A stretch of 64,000 bases of DNA from Blastocatellia bacterium (GTDB lineage: Bacteria > Acidobacteriota > Blastocatellia > UBA7656), in contig DATENM010000046.1 of NCBI GenBank assembly GCA_035275065.1, positions 62,001 through 126,000 of the forward strand, written 5' to 3'. Under the pieces are notes generated by a model. That model made no database searches. It was given only the letters and a program-made list of their open reading frames with translations, and was not told the DNA's origin. A program made the translations under genes and the position numbers. Shown here in pieces: positions 36,853 to 45,602 of this stretch (its first letter is position 1; each line of letters opens with the position of its first letter).

Positions 36853-37251
36853 ATGGCAGAAGGAATCCCGGAGAAATTTCGTGACCTGTTCGACAAGAAA
36901 GCATTCGCCCACGTCGCCACGCTGATGCCTGACGGCACACCGCAGGTGACGCCTGTGTGGGTCGATTACGATGGCCAATACGTCATCATCAATTCGGCGC
37001 GCGGGCGGCAGAAGGATAAAAACCTGCGCCGCAACCCGAATGTCTCGCTCTCTCTGCAAGACCCTGATAACCCTTACCGCTACCTCGAAGTTCGCGGGCC
37101 TGTCGTCGAGATCACCGAAGAGGGCGCCGACGAGCATATCGATAAGATGGCCAAGAAATATATGGGCGTTGACCGCTATCCAGGGCGCTCGCCCGGCGAA
37201 GTGCGCGTCCTCTACAAGATCGAGCCGCAGCACACCACGTCAATGGGTTGA
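36853..37251 (+). CDS. PPOX-class flavin/F420-dependent oxidoreductase
   Basis: The 132-residue split-barrel protein fits the TIGR03618 group: FAHVATLMPDGTPQVTPVWV, YVIINSARGRQKDKNLRRNP, VSLSLQDPDNPYRYLEVRG and DRYPGRSPGEVRVLYKI. These enzymes reduce small molecules with F420H2 or FMN. RBS AAGGAG lies 8 bp before the ATG. It appears to form a pair with the DUF385 gene just upstream. Confidence 0.88.
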   Translation: MAEGIPEKFRDLFDKKAFAHVATLMPDGTPQVTPVWVDYDGQYVIINSARGRQKDKNLRRNPNVSLSLQDPDNPYRYLEVRGPVVEITEEGADEHIDKMAKKYMGVDRYPGRSPGEVRVLYKIEPQHTTSMG

Positions 37252-37335
37252 TTGAAGAAGGCCGGAATGAGACCGCAGTGAGGCAGGAGCGAAGGCAAGC
37301 GGGAAGCTGCCGACGTTCACGTCACGCGCTCGGCC

Positions 37336-38856
37336 TTAGCGACTGCCTTGCTCGGTTCGTGAAGCGATGGCGATGCTGGCCTGGGCGCTGGCGTCGTTGA
37401 CTTCGGCGGCGGCGCGGTTGCCCGATTCCAGCGCCCCGTTCATCCAGCCGTGCCACGCAGAGGTGTGCTCGCCGGCAAAGTGAATGCGGCCTTCGGCGCG
37501 CTGCGCCACCGGAAGCAGCGTAGCCATCTGGCCCGGCTCGAAGTAGGCAAAGCCGCCGCCCGCCAGCGGGTCGTCGTGCCAGACGACGCTCGTTCCCGAC
37601 GCATACTGGCTATTCAAATTATTAAACAGATCGCCCATGCGCCGCAGCACCAGCGCTTGTCGGTCTTTCTCGCTCATCGCTCCGAGGTCGAGCGCCCGCT
37701 GGCCGCCGGTGTACGACACCAGGATGCCGCTCTTGCCGGTCTGCGTCAGCGTCGGCGAATAGGTATTCTGAATCGGCAGGTCGGTGATGCCATAACCGCT
37801 CAAGGTGTTCTCCTCCCAGACCCGCTTGTTGAACTGTTGATAGGTGCGCGTTACCGGCGTCAGCTTGATTTCGTTGATCGCCCGCTGCTTGTCTTCGGGG
37901 AGCGCCGGCAAGATCGGAATGTTCTTCAGCACGGGGAACGGCAGCGTGCAGATGACGCGGTCGGCGGTGATCGTCTGCGGGCCGTCGCCGTCTTCGTAAG
38001 TCACGATGACGCCCGTGGCATCCTGCTCGATGCGCCTGACGAGCGAATTCTTGCGAAAGAACTTCTTGACCTTCTTCTTCAGCACAGACGCCAGCTGGTC
38101 GTTGCCGCCGGCGATCTCGTAAAAGGCTCCCGACGAGGCGATGGCTTCCGTCACCACGCCGTCCATTGCCGACACCGAATCGATGCCATAGCCGAGAAGT
38201 CCCAACTGCGTCGCGGCGATAATGTCTATCGCGCCATCCGACGCGCCCTGCGATTCAAGCAGCGCCCTGAGCGACACGGCATCAATGGCGCTCAAGGTTT
38301 CCGAAGGCCAGCCGGCGCGGCGCGGGTTGCCGACGGCGTTCAGGTACTGGCCGAGGTAGAGCGGAATCAAACCGTAGACGCCGGCTGTGCGCTCGCTCGA
38401 CTTCAGCGAAAAGGGCACGTTGGCGCCGCCGCCGCCGTCAATGCGGAAGCGGTTGCCGCGAATGTGAGCGATAGAGTCGAGCCCGAAGGTGGCGACGGGC
38501 CGCAGCGGCAAACCGAAGTCGGTCGCGTAGCCGTAGGTGAAACCGTGCTCTTGCGGGAAGCTCAAGGCCCCGGCTTCGGCGTACTGGTCGTTAGCGAAAT
38601 CGCGCAGGGTTTGCACGCGCCCGCCAGGAAACTTGCGCGCTTCGAGAATGGTGATGTGATGGCCGGCCTTCTTCAACTCGTAACCGGCGGCAAGCCCGGC
38701 CAGACCGCCGCCGAGGATAACGACCGTTTGCGGCGCGCCCTGCAACGTCAGGTCGCCGCGCTTTGTCGCCCTGGCCACATTCGGCGCGAGCGCCAGCGCG
38801 GCAAGGCTGAGGCTGAACTCTTTGATGAAGTCGCGGCGATTGACCTGGTTCGACAT
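37336..38856 (-). CDS. Tat-exported flavin monoamine oxidase
   Basis: The 506-residue product carries a twin-arginine signal (VNRRDFIKEFSLSLAALALA). An FAD-binding dinucleotide motif follows (VVILGGGLAGLAAGYELKKA, then LEARKFPGGRVQT). The C-terminal FAD motif is GRIHFAGEHTSAWHGWMNGA, with the usual ALESGNRAA helix, as in bacterial L-amino-acid and monoamine oxidases. It would oxidise an amine or amino acid in the periplasm, releasing H2O2. GGGAGAAG precedes the ATG. The gene is divergent from the glycine-zipper gene at 38998. Confidence 0.9.
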   Translation of the reverse strand: MSNQVNRRDFIKEFSLSLAALALAPNVARATKRGDLTLQGAPQTVVILGGGLAGLAAGYELKKAGHHITILEARKFPGGRVQTLRDFANDQYAEAGALSFPQEHGFTYGYATDFGLPLRPVATFGLDSIAHIRGNRFRIDGGGGANVPFSLKSSERTAGVYGLIPLYLGQYLNAVGNPRRAGWPSETLSAIDAVSLRALLESQGASDGAIDIIAATQLGLLGYGIDSVSAMDGVVTEAIASSGAFYEIAGGNDQLASVLKKKVKKFFRKNSLVRRIEQDATGVIVTYEDGDGPQTITADRVICTLPFPVLKNIPILPALPEDKQRAINEIKLTPVTRTYQQFNKRVWEENTLSGYGITDLPIQNTYSPTLTQTGKSGILVSYTGGQRALDLGAMSEKDRQALVLRRMGDLFNNLNSQYASGTSVVWHDDPLAGGGFAYFEPGQMATLLPVAQRAEGRIHFAGEHTSAWHGWMNGALESGNRAAAEVNDASAQASIAIASRTEQGSR

Positions 38857-38997
38857 AGCTTCTCCCGTGCGCAGATTTCGCCAAGCATGCTACAGCGCCG
38901 CCATGCGGTTTGCAAATCGCCATGCGCGCCGCTTTGTGGAACGGCAGTTGAAGTATCTACTGATCGGGCAGAGTTTAATCTATCAGGAGGAGTGAAA

Positions 38998-39273
38998 ATG
39001 ATACGTGTTGTTCAAAAACGAAACGTCCTGGCGCTACTGCTGGCAGTCATCTTTATGGTACTGACGATTGCGCCAATCAGCTCGGCGCAACGGCATCACC
39101 GCTATTATCGTCGCGGCCCGAGCAAGACCAAGCACATCGCTGTCGGCACGGCGATTGGCGCAGTCGGCGGCGCATTGCTCGGCGGCAAAAAAGGCGCGCT
39201 GATCGGCGCGGGTGCCGGCGCGGGTGGCGGCTATCTGGTCTATCGCCACAAGAAGCACCACCGCCGGTACTAG
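38998..39273 (+). CDS. Small exported glycine-zipper protein
   Basis: The 91-residue product has a signal peptide (VLALLLAVIFMVLTIAPISS, cleavage near SAQ), a basic His/Arg/Tyr-rich stretch, and a glycine zipper (GTAIGAVGGALLGG, GALIGAGAGAGGG) ending in a basic tail. This YMGG-like pattern usually inserts in or associates with membranes. The ATG at 38998 follows AGGAGG by 7 bp and is certain; the long in-frame ORF upstream (from 37450) is an antisense shadow of the amine oxidase. Confidence 0.85.
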   Translation: MIRVVQKRNVLALLLAVIFMVLTIAPISSAQRHHRYYRRGPSKTKHIAVGTAIGAVGGALLGGKKGALIGAGAGAGGGYLVYRHKKHHRRY

Positions 39274-39285
39274 GGGAAATGACGA

Positions 39286-39360
39286 GTGACAAGTGACAAG
39301 ACGATGTGACCCGGTTCCAACAGCTACTCAACCGGCGCAGCTTCACTTGTCACTTGTCAC
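39286..39360. repeat. Palindromic heptamer repeat element, GTGACAA type (copy 1)
   Basis: GTGACAAGTGACAAG (39286-39300) and CTTGTCACTTGTCAC (39346-39360) are exact reverse complements around a 45-bp core. The unit is 7 bp (GTGACAA). It lies between two convergent genes and ends 5 bp before the DHH gene stop. A longer copy lies at 49449-49557. Confidence 0.9.
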
Positions 39361-39365
39361 CTTCT

Positions 39366-40556
39366 TCAGACTTCTTCGACGCGTAGAGAGGTGCTTGTCA
39401 GCGACCCGGTGTCGCGTGACATCTCGGTGCGCGATGTCGTCGGCACGCCGATCTTGGCCAACAGCTTACGCTTAATCAGCTCGTCATACAGCCGCCATTT
39501 CATGCGCACCAGCTCGTCATCCTTAATCGCCGCAAGAAAGCCTATCGGTATCTCGAAGCCGCCGGCGCCGCGCCGCCCGCCGCCATAGTAGCGGCCGGTT
39601 TCGGTCGCGCCGAGCGCCTCTTTCAAAAACTCGTCCGGGTTCAAAGTCACTTTGGTGGTGCGCATCGAGCCGACGACCATCTCGCGGTCGCCTTTAACGA
39701 TGATGCCATAGACGATGGCCGTGTGGACGTTCTCTTCCGTGAGCAGAAAATCCGCCGCCTGCGGGATCGAGTCGCGGTCTTCCATGCGCAGGAAGCCGAC
39801 GCCGGAGATTGAATAGCTGTCGCGCATCTCGCGGTTTTCGAGCGCCTGGCGGATGACGTCCATCACCTGCTTCGAGCGTTTGACCGAGAGGATATTTTCG
39901 AGCAGCGAAAAGTCGGCGAAGCGCGACAGGAAGGACGCCGCCTCAAGCTCTTCTTCGCGGGCGCGGATCAGCCCCAGCGTCTCGCTGCGAATGCCATGCA
40001 TCAGCGCCGTCGCCAGCCGAACGTGCTGCATATCGCTCTTGTTCAGCTCCAACAACCCTTCGCGGATGTACTGTGTGTAGATGGTGGCGGTGGCGCCGAT
40101 CTTGCGAATATCGGTGAACTCGGACTCGATGCGATCCTGGCGCTCGTGATGATCGACGAGCACCAGCGGCTTGACCCCTGCGGCCGCGAAGCGGTCGGTC
40201 AGCGCCGAGGTCGTCCCCTGGTTATCAACAAAAACCGTCCCCTGGTAAACGCCGAGGTCGTCGCCTTCGCTGTAGCGCAGCAGCTCGATGTCGGCCAGTT
40301 GCACGAGCGCGAGGTTCTCCTGGTGGCTGATGCGCCCTTCGTAGACGATGTCGCAATCGATGCTATAGCGGGCGGCGATCATCTTGTGCGCCCAGGCCGA
40401 CGAGATGGCATCGGGATCAGGGTAATCCTGCATGACGATGGCATGGCGTTCGCCACGGTGAGGCTCTAGCAAGGCTGCCAGTTCCGCCGCCTTGCTCATG
40501 GGCCGCACGTCGCTTTTGGCGCTGACGTCGGCCAGGGGTTTTCGCTCTCTCGACAT
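39366..40556 (-). CDS. DHH-family phosphoesterase
   Basis: The 396-residue cytoplasmic protein has the DHH-domain pattern: IVMQDYPDPDAISSAWAHK (metal-binding Asp residues), VYQGTVFVDNQG and VLVDHHERQD (the DHH triad). A DHHA1-like C-terminal domain includes GRYYGGGRRGAGGFEIPIG, where family members usually have GGGH. NanoRNA, pAp or c-di-nucleotide cleavage are the known roles; the altered DHHA1 motif makes the substrate uncertain. GGAGG precedes the ATG. No partner gene is evident. Confidence 0.85.
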   Translation of the reverse strand: MSRERKPLADVSAKSDVRPMSKAAELAALLEPHRGERHAIVMQDYPDPDAISSAWAHKMIAARYSIDCDIVYEGRISHQENLALVQLADIELLRYSEGDDLGVYQGTVFVDNQGTTSALTDRFAAAGVKPLVLVDHHERQDRIESEFTDIRKIGATATIYTQYIREGLLELNKSDMQHVRLATALMHGIRSETLGLIRAREEELEAASFLSRFADFSLLENILSVKRSKQVMDVIRQALENREMRDSYSISGVGFLRMEDRDSIPQAADFLLTEENVHTAIVYGIIVKGDREMVVGSMRTTKVTLNPDEFLKEALGATETGRYYGGGRRGAGGFEIPIGFLAAIKDDELVRMKWRLYDELIKRKLLAKIGVPTTSRTEMSRDTGSLTSTSLRVEEV

Positions 40557-40634
40557 ATTCGCTCCTCCATCCTGTCTGATTGAGCCATTCTGCCTACAGC
40601 GCGCGGCGCGCGCAAGCCACAGTTGACTGCCTGC

Positions 40635-40663
40635 TTGACATCAAAACCGCATCGTTCCACAAT
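40635..40663 (+). promoter_or_regulatory. Sigma70-like promoter candidate
   Basis: TTGACA (40635-40640, perfect -35) and CACAAT (40658-40663) are 17 bp apart. The site is in the 290-bp gap before the gene at 40848 and would give a leader of about 180 nt. Nothing else was recognised in the gap. Confidence 0.45.
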
Positions 40664-40847
40664 GCAGCTTCACAGATATGTAATGACCATGAAGCTAATG
40701 GTTGATCGGTTAAACTGTGGAGCGTGAACGATAAGGACGATAAATCAGGGCATGCCGGTCGCAGCCGGCCCAACCGCGCCGCAAGCGGTCTGTCGCCCTG
40801 ATTGATCTGTGCGCCTGTGAGAAAACCGGGAAGGGTTATCCAAATAG

Positions 40848-41210
40848 ATGCTGCAACAGGCTGAGTTCGACCGGTTTGTTGAAAGTTATAATGCCGATTA
40901 TTCGAATCTCCTGACCAGGGCCAGCCGGGGCGAATACACATGTTTGATCTCGTCGTTCACCGTGCTGAAGGATCTCTATGACGTGATCCTGAAATTGCAC
41001 GACACGCTGGCGCTGGAGTTCCGTGTCGTGCCGTACCCGCTGACCTTCCGCGGCAGTGACGAGCTGCTTGCGAGCCTCGGCTTTGATACCGCGGAGATCG
41101 TCAACATCTACGAGTTCCTTGAATTTGTGCAGCAGACACAGGGCAAGGCGTTCGAGCAAGTCATCCTTGAGGGCGTGCCGGTCAAATGCGTGCGCGTCGG
41201 CAGCCCCTGA
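40848..41210 (+). CDS. Hypothetical protein, 120 aa
   Basis: The product is a soluble, mostly helical protein with no signal or membrane segment: FDRFVESYNADYSNLLTRAS, FTVLKDLYDVILKLHDTLAL and IVNIYEFLEFVQQTQGKAFE. The family is not recognised. It lies about 70 bp before the RsbRD-domain gene on the same strand, so a shared regulatory role is possible. A good -35/-10 pair lies upstream. Confidence 0.7.
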   Translation: MLQQAEFDRFVESYNADYSNLLTRASRGEYTCLISSFTVLKDLYDVILKLHDTLALEFRVVPYPLTFRGSDELLASLGFDTAEIVNIYEFLEFVQQTQGKAFEQVILEGVPVKCVRVGSP

Positions 41211-41281
41211 GGCGTTCTAATCGGGCAAGCAAAGCGTGCGGCTCAACTGGCACCCGGGCCGCGCGCCGTTGGGGTTGTATC

Positions 41282-41764
41282 ATGGCTTACTCAGACTTAG
41301 CCGATTGGCTTTCGGCGCGCAATGAAGCGATTACCGCCATGTGGGCCGAGGCCGTGCGCCAGGAGCCGCGCATCCAATCCGACGCCGAGTTGTCGGACGC
41401 CGGGCTGCGTGATCACATCCCCGCAGTCATCGCCGAAATCTGCGACCTGCTGCGCGTCAAAGAGCAACCCGGTATCATCAACACCCGTGAAGCCCGCGTC
41501 CACGCTTACGTGCGCTTCCGCCAGGGCTACCGCGCCCGCGAGCTGGTGCGCGAGCTGTCGCTGCTGCGCATCACGCTGCTCGACCAGATCGGCAGCTTGC
41601 TGATGAGCGGCGGGCTCGGCATCAGCATCGAAAGCCACCTCGCCGTGGCCCGGCTGATCGGTCTCTACATTGACGAAGAGTTGAGCTATGCCGTGTCGGT
41701 CTACGCCGAAGTGATGAAAGAAAAGATCACCGCCGACGCGTCGAGCGCCCAGGAGAAGAACTGA
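41282..41764 (+). CDS. RsbRD N-terminal-like sensor domain protein
   Basis: The 160-residue helical protein matches the RsbRD_N type of domain seen at the N-terminus of stressosome proteins and histidine kinases: LADWLSARNEAITAMWAEAV, GLRDHIPAVIAEICDLL, HAYVRFRQGYRARELVRELS and LLRITLLDQIGSLL. Here the domain stands alone without a kinase or STAS part. It may bind a ligand or act in trans. The ATG at 41282 is preferred; the ORF's upstream extension is basic and not family-like. Confidence 0.78.
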   Translation: MAYSDLADWLSARNEAITAMWAEAVRQEPRIQSDAELSDAGLRDHIPAVIAEICDLLRVKEQPGIINTREARVHAYVRFRQGYRARELVRELSLLRITLLDQIGSLLMSGGLGISIESHLAVARLIGLYIDEELSYAVSVYAEVMKEKITADASSAQEKN

Positions 41765-41791
41765 GCGGCGCGGCATCCATACCGGCAAGGG

Positions 41792-42541
41792 TCAAGGCCG
41801 TCGCTGGGCGCGGCGCTGCCCGACAATCAGGCGAATAAACTGTAAGTTGCCAACCAGATAGCGCCGCCACAGACGGCGCGGCTCGCGCCCCAAACGGTAG
41901 AGCCATTCCAGCCCGGCGCGCTGCATCCAGCGCGGGGCGCGCGGCTTGCGCCCGCTCAGGTGGTCGAAGCTGCCGCCGACGCCCATCGCAAAACGCACCC
42001 CTGTACGCTCAAGCTGCTCGGCGATCCAATACTCCTGCGCCGGCGAGCCCATGGCCACAAACAACAGATCGGCCTTGCTGCGGCGAATGCCTTCGGCAAT
42101 GGCGGCAGCTTCCGATGGCTCGAAGTAGCCGTTGCGCCAGCCGGCGACGCGCAGCCCGGCATGCTCGCGGCTGAAGCGCTCGACGACGCCCCGCACAGAC
42201 TCGTCGCGAGCCCCGAAGAAATAGACCGACCAGCCGCGCGCCGCCGCTTCCCCTACCAGACGCTCGAACAGATCGATGCCGGTGACGCGCGCCTTCAAAG
42301 GGCTGCCGAGCCAGCGCGCCGCCCACACCACAGACATGCCGTCGGCGGTTACGAGCGCCGCTTTGCCGAGCGCCGCGCGCAAGCGGACATCGCGGCTGGC
42401 GGCGACGGCTTTTGCGGCATTAATCACACAAAGATAATGCGCGCCGCCGGCTTCGACCCGCCGCGCAATGGCGGCGACTGCCTCGCCTTCGCTTAAGTTA
42501 TCCACCTCGACGCCCGCGACGTTGACGCGCTCGGCGCTCAC
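41792..42541 (-). CDS. WecB/TagA/CpsF family glycosyltransferase
   Basis: The 249-residue enzyme (GT26) transfers N-acetylmannosaminuronate or a similar sugar to a lipid-linked acceptor in surface polysaccharide synthesis. It shows VNVAGVEVDNLSEGEAV, HYLCVINAAKAVAASRD, ALVTADGMSVVWAARWLG (with the DG active-site region), VYFFGARDESV, LLFVAMGSPAQEYWI and FAMGVGGSFDHLSGRKPRAP. The start is GTG, overlapping the stop of the GT2 gene by 4 bp, so the two are coupled. The C-terminal amphipathic tail (RLWRRYLVGNLQFIRL) may touch the membrane. Confidence 0.92.
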   Translation of the reverse strand: MSAERVNVAGVEVDNLSEGEAVAAIARRVEAGGAHYLCVINAAKAVAASRDVRLRAALGKAALVTADGMSVVWAARWLGSPLKARVTGIDLFERLVGEAAARGWSVYFFGARDESVRGVVERFSREHAGLRVAGWRNGYFEPSEAAAIAEGIRRSKADLLFVAMGSPAQEYWIAEQLERTGVRFAMGVGGSFDHLSGRKPRAPRWMQRAGLEWLYRLGREPRRLWRRYLVGNLQFIRLIVGQRRAQRRP

Positions 42542-43557
42542 CGCTGCTGCTCCCCTTTGGCGTCGTCGGGAATGTTGATGCGTTCGCGGATCAGGTAGGT
42601 CGGCTTGTTCTGCGATTCGTGGTATGTACGGACGATCATCTCCGCCAGCAGGCCCATGAAGATGAACTGCACGCCCATGCCGAACATGATCATGGCCAGT
42701 GTCGCCAGCGGCATGCGGTTCAGATGGACATTCTCGACAAGGCGGAAGTAGAGCGCAAAAGCGAATGAGATAAAACTGACAATCAGACAGATCGCCCCGG
42801 CCCAGCCGAACAGGTAGAGCGGCTTGGTCAGGTAACTCGACATGAACTTGATGGTGATCAGGTCGAACAGCACTTTGCCGGTGCGCGACAGCCCGTACTT
42901 CGACTCGCCGGCCCGGCGCGCATGATGAGTGACCGGAATCTCTGTGACACGCGCCCCGGCCCAGGCGGCGTAAACCGGGATGAAGCGGTGCATCTCGCCG
43001 TAAAGCTTGACATCCGTGAGCGCCTCGCGCCGGTAGGCTTTCAGCGAGCAGCCATAGTCATGCAAGGTGATGCCGGCGATGCGCGACACCAGACGGTTGG
43101 CCAGATGCGAAGGCAGCCGCCGGGTCAGCCAGCGGTCTTTGCGGTCTTTGCGCCACCCCGACACCACGTCGTAGCCTTCGTCGAGGCGCGTCAGCAGCCG
43201 GCCAATATCGGCCGGGTCATTTTGCAGATCCGCGTCCATCGGAATCAGGATGTCGCCGCGCGCGTAATCGATGCCGGCGCTCATGGCCGCCGTCTGGCCA
43301 TAATTGCGGCGCAAGGCGATGACCCGCACGCGCTCGTCGAGCAAGGCGATCTCGCGCAGCCGCGCCAGGCTCGCGTCGGTCGAGCCGTCATCGATGTAGA
43401 GAATCTCGTAACTGCGGCCCAGCTCGGCGAGCGCCTGGGTGAGCCTGTCATGCAGCGGCGGCAGGTTCTCGGCTTCGTTGTAGACCGGCAGAAAGACGGA
43501 CAGCTCCGGCCTCGCGCCGTCGGCTTCGCGTACCGGTGTTAGGCGGTATTCCTTCAT
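42538..43557 (-). CDS. Membrane-bound family 2 glycosyltransferase (polyprenyl-phosphate type)
   Basis: The 339-residue enzyme has a GT2 catalytic domain: SVFLPVYNEAENLPPLHDRL, ILYIDDGSTDASL, ILIPMDADLQNDP (DxD metal site), DYGCSLKAYRREAL and HHARRAGESKYGLSRTGKVL. Two C-terminal transmembrane helices follow (GWAGAICLIVSFISFAFAL and LAMIMFGMGVQFIFMGLLAE). This plan fits DPM/GtrB/ArnC-like enzymes that load a sugar onto undecaprenyl phosphate. The ATG at 43557 starts the usual domain; no RBS is obvious. It overlaps the next gene by GTGA. Confidence 0.92.
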   Translation of the reverse strand: MKEYRLTPVREADGARPELSVFLPVYNEAENLPPLHDRLTQALAELGRSYEILYIDDGSTDASLARLREIALLDERVRVIALRRNYGQTAAMSAGIDYARGDILIPMDADLQNDPADIGRLLTRLDEGYDVVSGWRKDRKDRWLTRRLPSHLANRLVSRIAGITLHDYGCSLKAYRREALTDVKLYGEMHRFIPVYAAWAGARVTEIPVTHHARRAGESKYGLSRTGKVLFDLITIKFMSSYLTKPLYLFGWAGAICLIVSFISFAFALYFRLVENVHLNRMPLATLAMIMFGMGVQFIFMGLLAEMIVRTYHESQNKPTYLIRERINIPDDAKGEQQR

Positions 43558-43736
43558 AAGTGCGGGCAGATTTTTTCTGCAAGCAAGGATAGTAGACTGG
43601 CGGGTGGCGATAGGCAAGCAGGTCTGGCGAGACGCTTGCGGTGTAGCGCGCCATCGGCCTCAGGCAACGCCGCAAGCGTCTCGCGGATTTGCGCGTTCGG
43701 GTTAGTAAGCGGACACGCGCAAGGGGTGGAAAGCCA

Positions 43737-44267
43737 TTATCCTTTGCGGCCCGCGGCGTCGGTGCGCAGCGTTTCGCCGGCAGCTTGCTGGTTGCGCGAG
43801 CTGCGCACCCGCGCGTTGAGCGCGAACAGGTCGCGCACCTCTTCTTCGAGCGACTGCTCGCAGTAATGCCGCTTCATCAAAGTTTCTTGATAGCCGAGCG
43901 CGCGCTCGATGGCCGCTGTCAGTGGCGCGGCGTGAATCGGCTTGACCAGGTAATCGAATGCGCCGGCGCGCATCGCCTCGATGGCGTAATTGATGTCGGT
44001 CATCGCCGACATCATGATGACCACGGTGGTCGGATGGGACTCATAGATTCGCTGACACAGCGCGATCCCTGTCGTCCCGGGCATATTGATGTCTGTAATG
44101 ACGAGGTGAAAGAAACTGGCGTCGAGCAGCTTGAAGGCTTCATCGACGCTGGCGGCGGTATAACAATGGTGCTGTCGCGCCAGCGTCAGCCCTAAAAGCT
44201 GACCCAGCATCTTCGTCGTGTCGACATCATCATCAACGAGGAGAATACTGATTTCTTTGTCGTTCAC
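43737..44267 (-). CDS. Response regulator with receiver domain only
   Basis: The 176-residue protein has a full receiver domain (LLVDDDVDTTK, acidic pair D12-D13; acceptor D59 in LVITDINMPG; VIMMSAMTD; FDYLVKP), then a helical tail of about 45 residues without a DNA-binding domain. The start is GTG with GAGG upstream. It stands between two sugar-cluster genes on the same strand and may control that cluster post-translationally. No kinase is next to it. Confidence 0.85.
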   Translation of the reverse strand: MNDKEISILLVDDDVDTTKMLGQLLGLTLARQHHCYTAASVDEAFKLLDASFFHLVITDINMPGTTGIALCQRIYESHPTTVVIMMSAMTDINYAIEAMRAGAFDYLVKPIHAAPLTAAIERALGYQETLMKRHYCEQSLEEEVRDLFALNARVRSSRNQQAAGETLRTDAAGRKG

Positions 44268-44443
44268 ATTCTCAACCTCGGAAAGCAGTCTAAAACTACA
44301 GGGCAGGAATTTGACGGATGCAGCGTCACGTGTTACGTCCGAGCGTACTCATCTCACCAATGAGCAATAACCATTCCTCGCTGAACCGCCTGAAGACCGG
44401 CGGAGCCTCATCATATGAGACAATAAGGGTATCCCCTGAGACG

Positions 44444-45436
44444 TTATGGCTCGCGGCGCTCGGCTCTGAACCAGGCGATGAACTTTTCGACGCCGGTCTC
44501 AATCGGCGTCTGCGGGTTGTAGCCGAGCAGGCGGCGGGCTTTTTCGATATTGGCGCAGGTGCGGGGAACGTCGCCGGGTTGTGCCGGCTGCGGCTCGATC
44601 AGCGCGCGCTTGCCCATCGCCTGTTCGAGCAGCTTGACCAGCCGCCGCAGCTCGACCGTGGCCGATTCACCGAGATTAATCACTTCGTAGGCGCTCGCCT
44701 CGTAGCCGAGCGCCGCGACGACGCCGGCAATGATGTCGTCAATGTAAGTGTAATCGCGCTCCGTCGTGCCGTCGCCATAGAGGGGTATGGGGCGGCCCGC
44801 TTCGATCAAGCGCGCGAATTTGTGGATGGCCAGGTCGGGTCGCTGGCGCGCGCCATAAACGGTGAAGAAGCGCAGGCAGACCGCGCGCATTCCATAAAGA
44901 TGGCTGTAGACGTGACACGCCGCTTCACCGGCGATCTTGGTCGCGGCATACGGCGAGATGGGCCGGCTGATGGCATCGTCTTCGCAAAATGGCACTCGCG
45001 CGTTGATGCCGTAAACCGAGCTCGACGAGCCGAAGACGAATTGTCGCACGCCGCCGCGCCGCGCCGCTTCCAACAGCGCGTAGGTGCCGCGCACGTTGGT
45101 CGCTTCGTAAGCCAGCGGGTCGGCGAGCGATGGGCGGACACCAGCGCGCGCCGCCAGATGCACGACGGCGTCAAACTGCCGCTGCGCGAATAACTCATTC
45201 ATCGCGCGGGCATCCGTAATATCGGCGGCGACCAGCTCGAAGTTGTCGCGTCCGCGGTGCGACTCGACGTTGGCGCGTTTCAGCGCCGGATCATAAAAAT
45301 CGTCGAAGTTATCAACCACCGTGATGCGCGGCCCCTGGCGCAAGCCGAGCGCCACGCCCGCCGCCTCGCTCATCAAGTAATCAACGAGGTGGCTGCCGAT
45401 GAATCCCGCGCCGCCGGTGATGAGAATGTTTTTCAT
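44444..45436 (-). CDS. NAD-dependent nucleotide-sugar epimerase (UDP-glucuronate 4-epimerase-like)
   Basis: The 330-residue extended SDR has [64 protein letters not shown] and the catalytic [12 protein letters not shown] (YxxxK), then [20 protein letters not shown] and [15 protein letters not shown]. The DDFYDP and GVRPSL motifs match UDP-GlcA/UDP-Glc 4-epimerases. The ATG at 45436 is the family start; the ORF's longer N-terminus is made from the GCAGGA repeat and should be ignored. It supplies sugar donors to the neighbouring transferases. Confidence 0.92.
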   Translation of the reverse strand: MKNILITGGAGFIGSHLVDYLMSEAAGVALGLRQGPRITVVDNFDDFYDPALKRANVESHRGRDNFELVAADITDARAMNELFAQRQFDAVVHLAARAGVRPSLADPLAYEATNVRGTYALLEAARRGGVRQFVFGSSSSVYGINARVPFCEDDAISRPISPYAATKIAGEAACHVYSHLYGMRAVCLRFFTVYGARQRPDLAIHKFARLIEAGRPIPLYGDGTTERDYTYIDDIIAGVVAALGYEASAYEVINLGESATVELRRLVKLLEQAMGKRALIEPQPAQPGDVPRTCANIEKARRLLGYNPQTPIETGVEKFIAWFRAERREP

Positions 45437-45448
45437 AGCGGACAAATC

Positions 45449-45602
45449 AGGAGGCAGGAGGCAGGAGGCAGGAGGCAGCCAGGAAGCGGTGCCAGGGTAG
45501 CATTTCGGCTGATGCTTCAAGACGACGGTGATTTGTCCTTATCTCGCTACCCCTGCCTCCTGCCTCCTGCCTCCTGCTTCCTGTTCCCTGCTTCCTGCCT
45601 AC
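45449..45602. repeat. Palindromic heptamer repeat element, GGCAGGA type (copy 3)
   Basis: The left arm (45449-45478) is four GGAGGCA units, and the right arm (45552-45602) is the inverted form, longer and less regular. The core is about 73 bp and unlike copies 1 and 2. It fills the gap between the methyltransferase gene (its stop at 45599-45601 lies in the arm) and the epimerase start at 45436. Confidence 0.88.

Noticed and set aside
37450..38997. Long N-terminal extension of the glycine-zipper ORF
   Set aside because: It is antisense to the amine oxidase; a strong AGGAGG and signal peptide mark the true start at 38998.
44337..44443. Possible small gene between the response regulator and the epimerase
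   Set aside because: The gap (44268-44443) shows no RBS or protein-like frame; the plus-strand ORF from 44318 is an antisense shadow of the epimerase.
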